The translations under genes were made by a program, and so were the position numbers. Positions 17,758 to 25,633 of a DNA stretch of 64,000 bases are shown piece after piece. This stretch comes from UMGS1590 sp900552455 (GTDB lineage: Bacteria > Bacillota > Peptococcia > Peptococcales > Peptococcaceae). Positions within the stretch are counted from its first letter, which is position 1; each line of letters starts with the position of its first letter. The notes beneath the pieces were generated by a model, which saw only the letters and a list, made by a program, of their open reading frames with translations, had not been told where the DNA came from and ran no database searches. The stretch covers positions 1,612,001 through 1,676,000 of the forward strand of contig OZ007004.1 of the NCBI GenBank assembly GCA_963931105.1, read 5' to 3'.

Positions 17758-17906
17758 GATCTGCGCATGAAATGCGCCAGATGTGATAGAGATGGAGATC
17801 TGCGCATGAAATGCGCCAGATGTGACAGAGATGAAGATCTGCGCATGAAATGCGCCAGATGTGACAGAGACTAAGATCTGTCATATGTGACAGAGATGGA
17901 GATCTG
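17758..17906. repeat. 39-bp tandem repeat (three full units and a partial one)
   Basis: Units begin at 17758, 17797 and 17836, each opening GATCTGCGCATGAAATGCGC; a fourth, shortened to 26 bases, starts at 17875 and a fifth fragment at 17901. Each full unit folds as CTG-CGCAT/ATGCG-CCAG with one bulged base. The units differ at only a few positions near their 3' ends. Confidence 0.95.
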
Positions 17907-17924
17907 CCAGGAATTTGGAGACAA

Positions 17925-17954
17925 AAATAATTGCGCGGAATCGCGCAACTATTT
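17925..17954 (+). terminator. Stem-loop downstream of acpP, possibly its terminator
   Basis: AAATA-x-TTGCGCG pairs with CGCGCAA-x-TATTT around a GAAT tetraloop. No T-run follows, so termination is uncertain. Confidence 0.5.
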
Positions 17955-17982
17955 CGACTATGGATTTGTTGCACAATTCGGT

Positions 17983-18011
17983 TTGAATAATGCAGGAAGT
18001 TGTAGTATGAT
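17983..18011 (+). promoter_or_regulatory. Promoter of pta
   Basis: TTGAAT and TATGAT are 17 bases apart, upstream of the AAAGGAGAG ribosome site. Confidence 0.75.
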
Positions 18012-18062
18012 ATAAATATAAAGTATTTCAGATACTACCACTTCAAAGGAGAGAAACAATCA

Positions 18063-19040
18063 ATGAGTGACATTTGGGAAACACTTGAAGCACGCATTAA
18101 AGGTAAAGACATCACCATCGTATTTCCAGAAGGTGAAGACGTCCGCATCCTCGGCGCTGTCGCACGCCATCAGAAGGACGGTCTGATCGTCCCTATCCTT
18201 CTCGGCAATCCTGAAAAAGTTCAGGCTGTTGCCAAAGAAGCTGGCATCGACATCGACGGCGTACAGATCATCGATCCAGACAACTATGCAGAATACGACG
18301 ACATGGTCGCTAAATTCGTAGAACGCCGCAAAGGCAAAGCAACCGAAGAAAAAGCACGCGTTCAGCTGCGCGATCCTAACTATTTCGGCACCATGCTCAT
18401 CTACATGGGCAAGGCTGACGGTATGGTTTCCGGCGCTTGCCATTCCACTGGCGACACCGTTCGTCCAGCGCTTCAGATCGTCAAGATGAAACCTGGCTGC
18501 TCCCGTGTCAGCGGTGCCATGGTCATGCTCAAAGGTGATGAACGTTATCTCTTCAGTGACATCGCCATCAACATCACCGTGGACGCACAGGCCATGGGCG
18601 AGATCGCCGTTGAAAGCGCTAAGACCGCTAAGACCTTCGACATCGATCCTAAGGTAGCCCTCCTGAGCTTCTCCACCAAGGGTTCTGCTGTATCCCCAGA
18701 AAGCGAAAAGGTTGCAGAAGCTACTAAGATCGCACAGGAACTCGCTCCAGAGCTTCCAATCGATGGGGAACTGCAGTTTGACGCAGCTTTCGTTGCCAGC
18801 GTCGGTGAACGCAAGGCACCAGGCTCCAAGGTTGCCGGTCATGCCAACACCTTCATCTTCCCAAGCCTGGAAGCAGGCAACATCGGCTACAAGATCGCAC
18901 AGCGCTTCGGTGGTTTCGAAGCCATCGGGCCTATCCTGCAGGGCCTTGCAAAACCAATCAACGACCTCTCCCGTGGTTGCGATGAAGAAGACGCTTACAA
19001 GCTCGCCATCATCACCGCTGCACAGGCCGTCGCTGAATAA
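18063..19040 (+). CDS. pta: Phosphate acetyltransferase
   Basis: A 325-residue enzyme interconverting acetyl-CoA and acetyl phosphate, the first step of acetate formation. Typical motifs are GKADGMVSGACHSTGDTVRPALQIVK, FSDIAINI and the C-terminal GPILQGLAKPINDLSRGC. The length is that of the single-domain Pta without the regulatory N-terminus. AAAGGAG precedes the ATG. No acetate kinase gene is adjacent. It is monocistronic (promoter 17983-18011, terminator 19058-19088). Confidence 0.95.
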   Translation: MSDIWETLEARIKGKDITIVFPEGEDVRILGAVARHQKDGLIVPILLGNPEKVQAVAKEAGIDIDGVQIIDPDNYAEYDDMVAKFVERRKGKATEEKARVQLRDPNYFGTMLIYMGKADGMVSGACHSTGDTVRPALQIVKMKPGCSRVSGAMVMLKGDERYLFSDIAINITVDAQAMGEIAVESAKTAKTFDIDPKVALLSFSTKGSAVSPESEKVAEATKIAQELAPELPIDGELQFDAAFVASVGERKAPGSKVAGHANTFIFPSLEAGNIGYKIAQRFGGFEAIGPILQGLAKPINDLSRGCDEEDAYKLAIITAAQAVAE

Positions 19041-19057
19041 ATCGCAGTGAATCGACC

Positions 19058-19088
19058 ATCCTCGCGAAAAATTTCGTGGGGATTTTTT
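19058..19088 (+). terminator. Terminator after pta
   Basis: ATCCTCGCGAA pairs with TTCGTGGGGAT (G-U pairs allowed), followed by TTTTT. Confidence 0.8.
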
Positions 19089-19096
19089 ATTTTCCC

Positions 19097-19125
19097 TTGC
19101 CAAAGGGTGTCTCATCTGATAAAAT
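19097..19125 (+). promoter_or_regulatory. Promoter of rpsF-ssb-rpsR
   Basis: TTGCCA and TAAAAT are 17 bases apart. Confidence 0.8.
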
Positions 19126-19135
19126 ATATTGCTGT

Positions 19136-19180
19136 AATCCCTGCTCTGCAAAGCAGAGCCGTTAGTCCGGGGGGAGGAGG
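19136..19180 (+). promoter_or_regulatory. Probable S6:S18-binding rpsF leader
   Basis: A hairpin GCTCTGC-AAA-GCAGAGC is followed at once by CCG on its 3' side, and a lower stem can form between TCCC (19138-19141) and the GGGGGA of the ribosome site. A stem-loop with a conserved CCG at the internal loop, closed by pairing near the ribosome site, is the described rpsF leader bound by the S6:S18 complex. The match is by eye. Confidence 0.6.
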
Positions 19181-19188
19181 TGCAAAGA

Positions 19189-19479
19189 ATGCGCGATTAT
19201 GAACTTCTTTATATCATTAAGACTGAAGTTGGCGAAGAACAGACTCAGGCTGTCATTGACCGCTACAACGGCATCCTCGAAGGTGAAGGTGCTACCGTAG
19301 AAAAGGTTGACAAATGGGGCAAGAGAAAGCTCGCCTACACCATCGACAAAAAGTACACCGATGGCTTCTACGTTTTAGTGAACTTCAAGGGCGAAGCCAA
19401 CGCCGTTGACGAAGTAGATCGTCTGATGAAGATCGACGAAAATCTTCTTCGCCACATGATCACCCGTGTCGACGAATAA
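19189..19479 (+). CDS. rpsF: 30S ribosomal protein S6
   Basis: A 96-residue small-subunit protein. MRDYELLYIIKTEVGEEQTQAVIDRY and VDKWGKRKLAYTIDKKYTDGFYVLVNF are characteristic. ATG 19189 lies eight bases after GGGGGAGGAGG; an upstream GTG would overlap that site. First gene of the classical rpsF-ssb-rpsR operon, probably autoregulated through the leader at 19136-19180. Confidence 0.97.
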   Translation: MRDYELLYIIKTEVGEEQTQAVIDRYNGILEGEGATVEKVDKWGKRKLAYTIDKKYTDGFYVLVNFKGEANAVDEVDRLMKIDENLLRHMITRVDE

Positions 19480-19510
19480 TTTTCTCGTCAAAAGAAAGAG
19501 GGCCTAAAGC

Positions 19511-19996
19511 ATGAACAAAGTTATCTTGATCGGTCGTCTGACTGCTGATCCAGAGCTCCGCTACACGCCAAGTGGCGCTGCAGTGTGCAGCTTCCGCATC
19601 GCTGTCGATCGTCCGTTTAACTCTCAGAGTGGTGAGCGCGAAGCCGATTTCATCAACATCGTTGTTTGGAACAAGGCCGCAGAAAACACCGCGAAGTATA
19701 TGAGCAAAGGCCGTCAGATCGCTGTTGAAGGCCGCTTGCAGATCCGCAGCTATGATGGCAACGACGGTCAGCGTCGTTGGGTCACCGAAGTTGTCGCAGA
19801 CCGCGTCGAATTCCTCGGCGGCGGTTCAGGCAATGCCGGCGGTGGAAACTATGGCGGCAACAATTACGGCGGTCAACCACAAAACAATTATCAACGTCAG
19901 AACGATCAATTCAGTCAGCCGGCAGCACCAGCCGATAATGGTCTGGGTTCCTTCGGCACCGAAGTCAGCTTCAGTGACGAAGATCTGCCGTTCTAA
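19511..19996 (+). CDS. ssb: Single-stranded DNA-binding protein
   Basis: A 161-residue SSB with an N-terminal OB fold (MNKVILIGRLTADPELRYTPSGAAVCSFRIAVDR, residues 1-105), a Gly/Asn/Gln-rich linker, and the acidic tip SDEDLPF that binds partner proteins. Located between rpsF and rpsR as in most Bacillota; the two genes are close enough for co-transcription. Confidence 0.97.
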   Translation: MNKVILIGRLTADPELRYTPSGAAVCSFRIAVDRPFNSQSGEREADFINIVVWNKAAENTAKYMSKGRQIAVEGRLQIRSYDGNDGQRRWVTEVVADRVEFLGGGSGNAGGGNYGGNNYGGQPQNNYQRQNDQFSQPAAPADNGLGSFGTEVSFSDEDLPF

Positions 19997-20045
19997 CGAG
20001 CCGTATAGGGTTCGTCAGTGACTGAGTGAGAAAGGAGTCTTAAAC

Positions 20046-20279
20046 ATGGCAAGAAGAGAACGCAACAGACGTTCCCGCAAGAAAGTCTGCCAGTTCTGTG
20101 TCGACAAGATCGAACACATCGATTACAAAGACACGAACCGTCTGAAAAAATACATGACCGAACGTGGTAAAATTCTTCCACGCCGCATCACCGGCAACTG
20201 CGCAAAGCATCAGCGTGCGCTGACCACTGCTATCAAGCGTGCAAGAACCATGGCCCTGCTGCCATACACCAACGACTGA
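20046..20279 (+). CDS. rpsR: 30S ribosomal protein S18
   Basis: A 77-residue basic protein of the small subunit, partner of S6. It carries VCQFCVDK near the N-terminus (a Cys-x-x-Cys pair, so a zinc-capable form is possible) and the conserved YKDTNRLKKYMTERGKILPRRITGNCAKHQRAL. AAAGGAG precedes the ATG. Last gene of its operon, followed by a strong terminator. Confidence 0.97.
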   Translation: MARRERNRRSRKKVCQFCVDKIEHIDYKDTNRLKKYMTERGKILPRRITGNCAKHQRALTTAIKRARTMALLPYTND

Positions 20280-20297
20280 TTTTGGTCACGAAATACG

Positions 20298-20333
20298 AAG
20301 ACCCCTGTTCCAAACGGAGCAGGGGTCTTTTTT
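20298..20333 (+). terminator. Terminator after rpsR
   Basis: AAGACCCCTGTTCC pairs with GGAGCAGGGGTCTT around AAAC, followed by Ts. Confidence 0.95.
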
Positions 20334-20445
20334 GATGAAATGATGTGTTTGGAATCGTGAAGAATTCATTTCCTTTGCTATGCGTTCTGTAGTATAATGG
20401 ATTTAAGTTTCATTTAAGATTAATTTCAGGAAAAGGTGAGAGAAA

Positions 20446-21273
20446 ATGGAACGTAAATTATTTTGTGAGATCCATCCGGCCTTTTACCGCGTGTCTGTCG
20501 CGAAAGGGCGGGCGCTGCGGCATTTGCAGAATCTGCGCGATCATGCCTGTCTGGCGACGGAGCGGCGTGACGAGGAGCTGCCGAATCTGGTGAAGGGACA
20601 TACGTCGATCATTTTGCGCAAGCTTGAAGGGGTGGATATGCAGCTGCAGGAGAGCAAGAAGATGAATCTTGCGCTGGCGGCGCAGGAGATCAATGGGCTG
20701 ATCATTCATCCGGGGGAAACGTTTTCGTTTTGGTTTCTTGTTGGAAAGCCGACGCGCCGTCGGGGTTATCAGGATGGATTGGTGATAGCCAGCGACGATC
20801 TGCGCGCGGAAACGGGCGGTGGGCTCTGTCAGTTGGCGAACATGGTGCACTATCTTGTGCTCAACAGCCCGCTGGAGGTGACGGAGCTGCACCATCATAC
20901 AGATGCGCTGTTTCCGGATGATCGCAGACGTGTGCCGTTTGGGACGGGGACGAGTGTGTTCTATAATTATATTGATTATCGCTTCCGCAATAATACGCGC
21001 CAGGATGTGCAGCTTCTGCTCTGGATCGAGGACGATGTGCTCAATGGAGAGCTGCGCAGTGAATGGGCGTTTCCGAACCGCTACAAGCTGGTGGAAGAGA
21101 ATCACCATTTCCGTCGGGAGGGCGATGATTTTTATCGCATCAGTCAGGTGTATAAGATCTGGATCGATCGCCGCTCGGGGCGCGAGATGAATCGGGAGCT
21201 GATCTTGGACAACCATTCCAAGGTGATGTACGATCACGCCTTGATCCCGGAAAGCGAGATCCGCGATGATTGA
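20446..21273 (+). CDS. vanW: VanW family protein
   Basis: A 275-residue soluble protein resembling the short VanW of vanB-type glycopeptide-resistance clusters, whose function is unknown. The family motifs GETFSFWFLVGKPTRRRGYQDG and ETGGGLCQLANMVHYLVLNSPLEVTE are present; no signal peptide or membrane helix is seen. No vanS/R/H/X genes are nearby. Its last eight bases overlap the start of an adenylating ligase, and a carrier protein follows, so it is the first gene of a three-gene unit. A TATAAT lies at 20393-20398; the -35 is weak. Confidence 0.9.
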   Translation: MERKLFCEIHPAFYRVSVAKGRALRHLQNLRDHACLATERRDEELPNLVKGHTSIILRKLEGVDMQLQESKKMNLALAAQEINGLIIHPGETFSFWFLVGKPTRRRGYQDGLVIASDDLRAETGGGLCQLANMVHYLVLNSPLEVTELHHHTDALFPDDRRRVPFGTGTSVFYNYIDYRFRNNTRQDVQLLLWIEDDVLNGELRSEWAFPNRYKLVEENHHFRREGDDFYRISQVYKIWIDRRSGREMNRELILDNHSKVMYDHALIPESEIRDD

Positions 21274-22681
21274 AGGGTTGCTCGCACGTTTAAAAGAGGG
21301 TGGTGATCAGATCTGCTATCAGGATGGTGCGCACGCGCTCACGTATGCTGAATGCTATGAGCGGGTGTACACGTTGGCGCAGGCGCTGCGCAGACAGGGA
21401 AATGGTCCGGTTGCTGTGTATGGCCACAAGTGTGCGATGCAGTTTGTATCGATCCTGGCCTGTGTGGCGGCGCGGCGATGCTATATTCCGTTGGATACGC
21501 ATATGCCGCGAAAACGCATTGAGGAAATCCTGGCGCAGGCAGGCGCGGAGCTGGTATTGGCGAATGCGCCGCTGGATGTGCCTGGTGTGGCATGCTTTTC
21601 TCCGGAAGCGCTGGTGCAGGCGTATCCGGAGGAGGCGGCTGTTTATCCGATGGAAAATGAGTACGCATACATTATTTTCACGAGCGGTTCGACGGGAAAG
21701 AGCAAGGGTGTGCCGATCTCTTATGAGAATTTGTCGCATTTTATCGCGTGGATCACGCAAGCGGAGGAGCTGGCGGCTTTTCACGGCGCGAGGGTGCTTA
21801 GCGTGTCGCGGTTCAGTTTTGATCTCAGTGTGATGGATATTTATTTTACGCTGTTCACTGGCGGAACGATCGTCGCTGTTTCCTACGAGATCCGCGACAA
21901 TCTGCAGCGATTTTATGACGAGCTGCGCGACGATCAGGTGGCGCTTATGGTGATGACGCCGACGCTGGCGAAGCTGCTGCTTCTGGAAGAAAACTTTTCG
22001 CGGGAATATTTTCCGGATCTGCGGGGATTCTTTTTCTGTGGCGAATGTCTGGAAGCGGCGACGGCGCGACGATTGCACGAGCGCTTTCCGAAGGCTGTGG
22101 TGATCAATGCCTATGGACCGACGGAATGTACCTGCTGCGTGACGCTGGTCAATATTTCTGCTGAAATGGAAAGCGAAGAGCCGTTGCCTGTCGGCATTGT
22201 CTCTCGCGCGGCGGTGGATGTTTTGCTCGAGGAGGATGAGATCCTTCTGAGAGGTGGCAGTGTGTTTGGTGGTTATCTGGGCATGGCGCCGGATGGTTGC
22301 AGAAACGCTCCGAACAGTTTTCATACGAAAGATATCGGCGCGCTGGACGGGGATCTGCTCTATTGCCGCGAGCGCAAAGATCACCAGGTGAAATACGAAG
22401 GATACCGGATCGAGCTGGGGGATATCGAGCAAAATCTCCTGCAGATCGATGGTGTTCGCGAAGCGGTTGTCTGTGCAAAGAGAAAATCTGGCACAGGTGT
22501 GGTGCGCTTGCTCAAAGCATTTGTGGTGGCAAGTACCAGCGATCTGGATGAGAAAGCGATCAAATCTGCTCTGGCGAAAAGATTGCCGGCTTATATGATC
22601 CCGAAAACGATCATTCTGATGGATGCGCTGCCGGTAAATGCGAACGGAAAATACGACAGAAAGAAGTTGGAAATGTTATGA
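21266..22681 (+). CDS. DltA-like amino acid-activating ligase (AMP-forming)
   Basis: A 471-residue ANL-superfamily enzyme of the DltA/NRPS adenylation type, which adenylates an amino acid and loads it on a carrier protein. Core motifs are FTSGSTGKSKGVPISYENL (A3), FSFDLSVMDIYFTLFTGGT, INAYGPTECTCCVT (A5), a short A7/A8 region KYEGYRIELGDIEQNL, and the A10 Lys in NANGKYDRKK. D-alanine is a reasonable guess from similarity to DltA, but the substrate is not proven. It overlaps vanW upstream and the carrier gene downstream (ATGA), so translation is coupled. DltB and DltD are absent. Confidence 0.88.
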   Translation: MIEGLLARLKEGGDQICYQDGAHALTYAECYERVYTLAQALRRQGNGPVAVYGHKCAMQFVSILACVAARRCYIPLDTHMPRKRIEEILAQAGAELVLANAPLDVPGVACFSPEALVQAYPEEAAVYPMENEYAYIIFTSGSTGKSKGVPISYENLSHFIAWITQAEELAAFHGARVLSVSRFSFDLSVMDIYFTLFTGGTIVAVSYEIRDNLQRFYDELRDDQVALMVMTPTLAKLLLLEENFSREYFPDLRGFFFCGECLEAATARRLHERFPKAVVINAYGPTECTCCVTLVNISAEMESEEPLPVGIVSRAAVDVLLEEDEILLRGGSVFGGYLGMAPDGCRNAPNSFHTKDIGALDGDLLYCRERKDHQVKYEGYRIELGDIEQNLLQIDGVREAVVCAKRKSGTGVVRLLKAFVVASTSDLDEKAIKSALAKRLPAYMIPKTIILMDALPVNANGKYDRKKLEML

Positions 22682-22899
22682 TCGATGTGTGCAAGCTGTT
22701 GTACGAGATTTGTGAAGATGAGCGCGTCTACGATAAAGATTTTGATCTGCTCGCAGGCGACGTGTTGGATTCATTTGCAATGATTGAGTTGTTTACAGCG
22801 CTGGAGGATGAGGGCATCATGATCTCGCCAACGCGCGTGGACCGCGCGATGCTGCAAACGCCGCGCAGGATTGAAGAATTGATCGCCAGTTATTGTTGA
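22678..22899 (+). CDS. DltC-like carrier protein
   Basis: A 73-residue acyl/peptidyl carrier protein. The phosphopantetheine site is Ser32 in GDVLDSFAMIELFTALEDEGIMISP, the pattern of D-alanyl carrier proteins. Its ATG overlaps the ligase stop by four bases. It should be the acceptor for the amino acid activated by that ligase. A terminator follows directly, ending the operon. Confidence 0.88.
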   Translation: MIDVCKLLYEICEDERVYDKDFDLLAGDVLDSFAMIELFTALEDEGIMISPTRVDRAMLQTPRRIEELIASYC

Positions 22900-22908
22900 A
22901 CTGTCACC

Positions 22909-22947
22909 AAAAATCGCAGCTCGGATAAGGGGGCTGCGATTTTTTTG
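22909..22947 (+). terminator. Terminator of the vanW operon
   Basis: AAATCGCAGC pairs with GCTGCGATTT, followed by a T-run. Confidence 0.9.
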
Positions 22948-22978
22948 CGCGTTTCTGCGATCTATTATCCGGTGAGTT

Positions 22979-23043
22979 AATAGGAAATAAAAAGAAATCT
23001 TAGGCATATTCCTATTGACTTAATAGGAAAAGAGCGGTATGCT
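22979..23043 (+). promoter_or_regulatory. iscS promoter with palindromic operator
   Basis: TTGACT (23015-23020) and TATGCT (23038-23043) are 17 bases apart. A perfect palindrome, TTCCTATT-N5-AATAGGAA (23009-23029), covers the -35 box, and a further AATAGGAA half-site is at 22979-22986. The layout suggests repression by an Rrf2-type regulator (IscR or CymR), as known for isc genes in other bacteria. Confidence 0.7.
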
Positions 23044-23123
23044 TGGCCCAAGAAAAGAAATCCTGCTTATTAAGTAGAGATTGGACATACAATTGAGGAT
23101 TTACAAGAACAGGAGGAGATCAT

Positions 23124-24344
23124 ATGATCTACGCAGACAACGCAGCAACAACAAAAATGAGCAAAACAGCCATCGACGCAATGCTGCCATATATGGAGGA
23201 ATACTACGGCAATCCATCCAGCCTGTACGCTTTTGCCCAAAAAGCAAAGGAAGCGCTGGAGGATGCGCGGGCGCGGGTCGCAGCCTGCATCGGCGCGGAG
23301 CCGCGGGAGATTTATTTCACTTCTGGCGGCAGCGAAGCGGACAATCAGGCGATCATGAGCGCGGCGCGCAGCGGCGAGCGCAAAGGAAAACGCCACATTA
23401 TTTCCACAGCGTTTGAGCACCACGCGGTGCTCCACACCCTCGACAAATTGAAGGAGCGCGGCTTTGAGATCACGCTGCTGGATGTGCACGCAGACGGCAT
23501 TGTCACGCCGGAGCAGGTGGCAGAAGCGATCCGCGAAGACACCTGCCTGGTGACGATCATGTTTGCCAACAACGAGATCGGGACCATCCAGCCGATCGCT
23601 GAGATCGGCAAGATCTGCCGCGAGCGCGGCGTGCTCTTCCACACCGACGCGGTGCAGGCCGCTGGTCATGTGCCGATCGATGTGAAGGCGCAGAACATTG
23701 ATATGCTGTCGATGTCCGGGCACAAATTCCACGGGCCAAAGGGTTCCGGCGTGCTTTACGCCAAACGCGGCGTCGTTCTCGACAATATCATCAACGGCGG
23801 TGCGCAGGAGCGCGGAAAACGCGCCGGCACAGAAAATATTCCGGCGATCATGGGCATGGCGGCAGCGCTCGAAGAAGCGTGCCGCGATCTTGACGAAAAT
23901 GCAGCGCAGATGAGCGCGCGTCGCGACCGGCTCATCGCTGGTCTGCGAACCATTCCGTACTCGGAGCTCAACGGCGACGCCGAAAAACGACTGCCGAGCA
24001 ACGTCAATTTCTGCTTCGAAGGTATTGAAGGGGAATCGCTTCTCCTGATGCTCGACGACAAGGGCGTGTGCGCTTCTTCTGGCTCTGCCTGCACGAGCGG
24101 ATCCCTCGATCCGAGCCACGTGCTTCTGGCGATCGGGCGTCCGCATGAAGTGGCGCACGGCTCTCTCCGGCTCAGCCTTGGCGAAGACACCAGTGACGCT
24201 GACGTCGATTATATGATCGAAGCGGTGCGCGATGTCGTCGCACACTTGCGTGGCATGTCGCCATTCTGGCGCGATCTGGAAAATGGAACCCGCGCCCACG
24301 TTTTTAAAGAATTTGATACCCGAAAGGACACAAGGGAGGTTTGA
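23124..24344 (+). CDS. iscS: Cysteine desulfurase (IscS/NifS type)
   Basis: A 406-residue PLP enzyme supplying sulfur for Fe-S clusters. MIYADNAATTKMS opens the protein; the PLP lysine is in SMSGHKFHGPKGSG; the catalytic Cys is in the loop SSGSACTSGSLDPSHVL, the group I (IscS/NifS) type. ATG follows AGGAGG. iscU follows with its ribosome site at the end of this gene, so the two form an iscSU operon with no IscR gene in view. Confidence 0.95.
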   Translation: MIYADNAATTKMSKTAIDAMLPYMEEYYGNPSSLYAFAQKAKEALEDARARVAACIGAEPREIYFTSGGSEADNQAIMSAARSGERKGKRHIISTAFEHHAVLHTLDKLKERGFEITLLDVHADGIVTPEQVAEAIREDTCLVTIMFANNEIGTIQPIAEIGKICRERGVLFHTDAVQAAGHVPIDVKAQNIDMLSMSGHKFHGPKGSGVLYAKRGVVLDNIINGGAQERGKRAGTENIPAIMGMAAALEEACRDLDENAAQMSARRDRLIAGLRTIPYSELNGDAEKRLPSNVNFCFEGIEGESLLLMLDDKGVCASSGSACTSGSLDPSHVLLAIGRPHEVAHGSLRLSLGEDTSDADVDYMIEAVRDVVAHLRGMSPFWRDLENGTRAHVFKEFDTRKDTREV

Positions 24345-24349
24345 CCATC

Positions 24350-24793
24350 ATGGCATTATACAGTGAAAAAGTAATGGATCATTTCCGCAATCCACGCAAT
24401 GTTGGCGTGATCGAGGATGCGAACGGCGTCGGCGAGGTTGGCAACCCAACCTGCGGCGACATCATGAAGATCTATCTGAAGATTAGCGACGATCAGGTTA
24501 TCGACGACGTGAAATTTGAAACCTTTGGCTGCGGCAGCGCGATCGCGTCCAGCTCCATGGCGACGGAGCTCATCAAGGGCAAGCCGCTGGACGAAGCGCT
24601 GCAGCTGACCAATCGCGCAGTCACCGAAGCGCTCGATGGTCTGCCAACGCACAAGATCCACTGCTCCGTGCTCGCTGAGCAGGCGATCAAAAAAGCGGCG
24701 CAGGATTATTACGACAAAAACGGCATTGCTTACGTTCCGTCGCTTTTCCCAGCGCATGACGACGATGCCCACGATGTTCACGGCGCCGAATGA
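24350..24793 (+). CDS. iscU: Fe-S cluster scaffold protein IscU/NifU
   Basis: A 147-residue scaffold on which Fe-S clusters are built. The three cluster cysteines lie in NPTCGD, FGCGSAIASSS and HCSVLAEQ, and MDHFRNPRNVG is the standard opening. The C-terminus has an acidic/His-rich tail. ATG 24350 follows GGGAGG; an in-frame TTG at 24341 is too close to it. Paired with iscS. Confidence 0.95.
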   Translation: MALYSEKVMDHFRNPRNVGVIEDANGVGEVGNPTCGDIMKIYLKISDDQVIDDVKFETFGCGSAIASSSMATELIKGKPLDEALQLTNRAVTEALDGLPTHKIHCSVLAEQAIKKAAQDYYDKNGIAYVPSLFPAHDDDAHDVHGAE

Positions 24794-24854
24794 CAACAGG
24801 TTTAACGCTGGTCCGCAGACGGACTGAGCGTTCACCATAATAGGACCTCTTTAA

Positions 24855-24885
24855 GGAAGCTCTCGCTCGAGGGCTTTCTTTTTTT
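24855..24885 (+). terminator. Terminator after iscU
   Basis: GGAAGCTCT pairs with AGGGCTTTC, followed by TTTTTTT. Confidence 0.85.
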
Positions 24886-24946
24886 CTTTTCAGCGGAGAC
24901 GAAAATCGTTATCATAGAAGGAGAACGACGGATGAGGTGAGAATCA

Positions 24947-25633
24947 ATGGCAAGATTGCTTTTATTAGAAGACGATCAGAGTTTGATCGATGGCCTGGTG
25001 TATGCGCTGACGAAGGAAGGCTTTGCCCTCGATGTGGCGATGACGGTGCGCGAAGCCCGCGCGCAGTTGGCGGCGCAGGCGTATGATCTGCTGCTTTTGG
25101 ATCAAACGCTGCCAGACGGCAGCGGACTGGCGCTGTGCGAAGAAGTGCGCGCTGGAGGCAACGCTGTGCCGATCATTTTTCTCACAGCGATGGATGAGGA
25201 GATCCAGGTGATCCGCGCGTTGGACGCTGGCGGCGACGATTATATCACGAAGCCGTTCAAGCTCGGCGAGCTGTGCTCGCGCATTCGTGCCCAGCTCAGA
25301 CGCAGTGGGATGCTGCGTCAGCAGGAGCAGGACCCAGTCTTCGAAGGAACGGTGCGCATCGAAGGCGGGCGCGCTTATCGCGAAGGAGAGCCGCTGGAGT
25401 TGACAGCGACGGAGCTGCGGCTGCTCGCTTGTTTTCTGCGCAACAGGGGACAGGTGCTGACGCGGGAGCAGCTGCTCGCTGCGCTTTGGGACGAGGACGC
25501 GAATTTTGTCGACGACAACACGCTGTCGGTCTACATCCGCCGGCTGCGCGAAAAGGTGGAACGCGATCCTTCGGCGCCGCAGCATTTGCGCACGGTGCGC
25601 GGCCTTGGTTATGAGTGGAGGGAGGACGTATGA
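24947..25633 (+). CDS. OmpR-family response regulator
   Basis: A 228-residue regulator. The receiver has the acidic pair in LLEDD (residues 8-10), phosphoacceptor Asp52 in LLLLDQTLPDGSG and the Lys of DDYITKPF; the winged-helix output domain ends ERDPSAPQHLRTVRGLGYEWREDV. The stop overlaps the start of the histidine kinase gene. With the downstream ABC transporter and a BceR-type operator (27091-27104), it probably controls an antimicrobial-peptide response module. Confidence 0.93.
   Translation: MARLLLLEDDQSLIDGLVYALTKEGFALDVAMTVREARAQLAAQAYDLLLLDQTLPDGSGLALCEEVRAGGNAVPIIFLTAMDEEIQVIRALDAGGDDYITKPFKLGELCSRIRAQLRRSGMLRQQEQDPVFEGTVRIEGGRAYREGEPLELTATELRLLACFLRNRGQVLTREQLLAALWDEDANFVDDNTLSVYIRRLREKVERDPSAPQHLRTVRGLGYEWREDV

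Noticed and set aside
17758..17906. CRISPR array
   Set aside because: Units are contiguous with no unique spacers, and no cas genes are present.
17732..17974. Minus-strand ORF with 13-residue repeats
   Set aside because: Created by the 39-bp tandem repeat being a multiple of three; no ribosome site.
20446..21273. Glycopeptide (vanB-type) resistance cluster
   Set aside because: Only vanW is present; no ligase of the VanA/B type, vanH, vanX, or vanRS genes are nearby.
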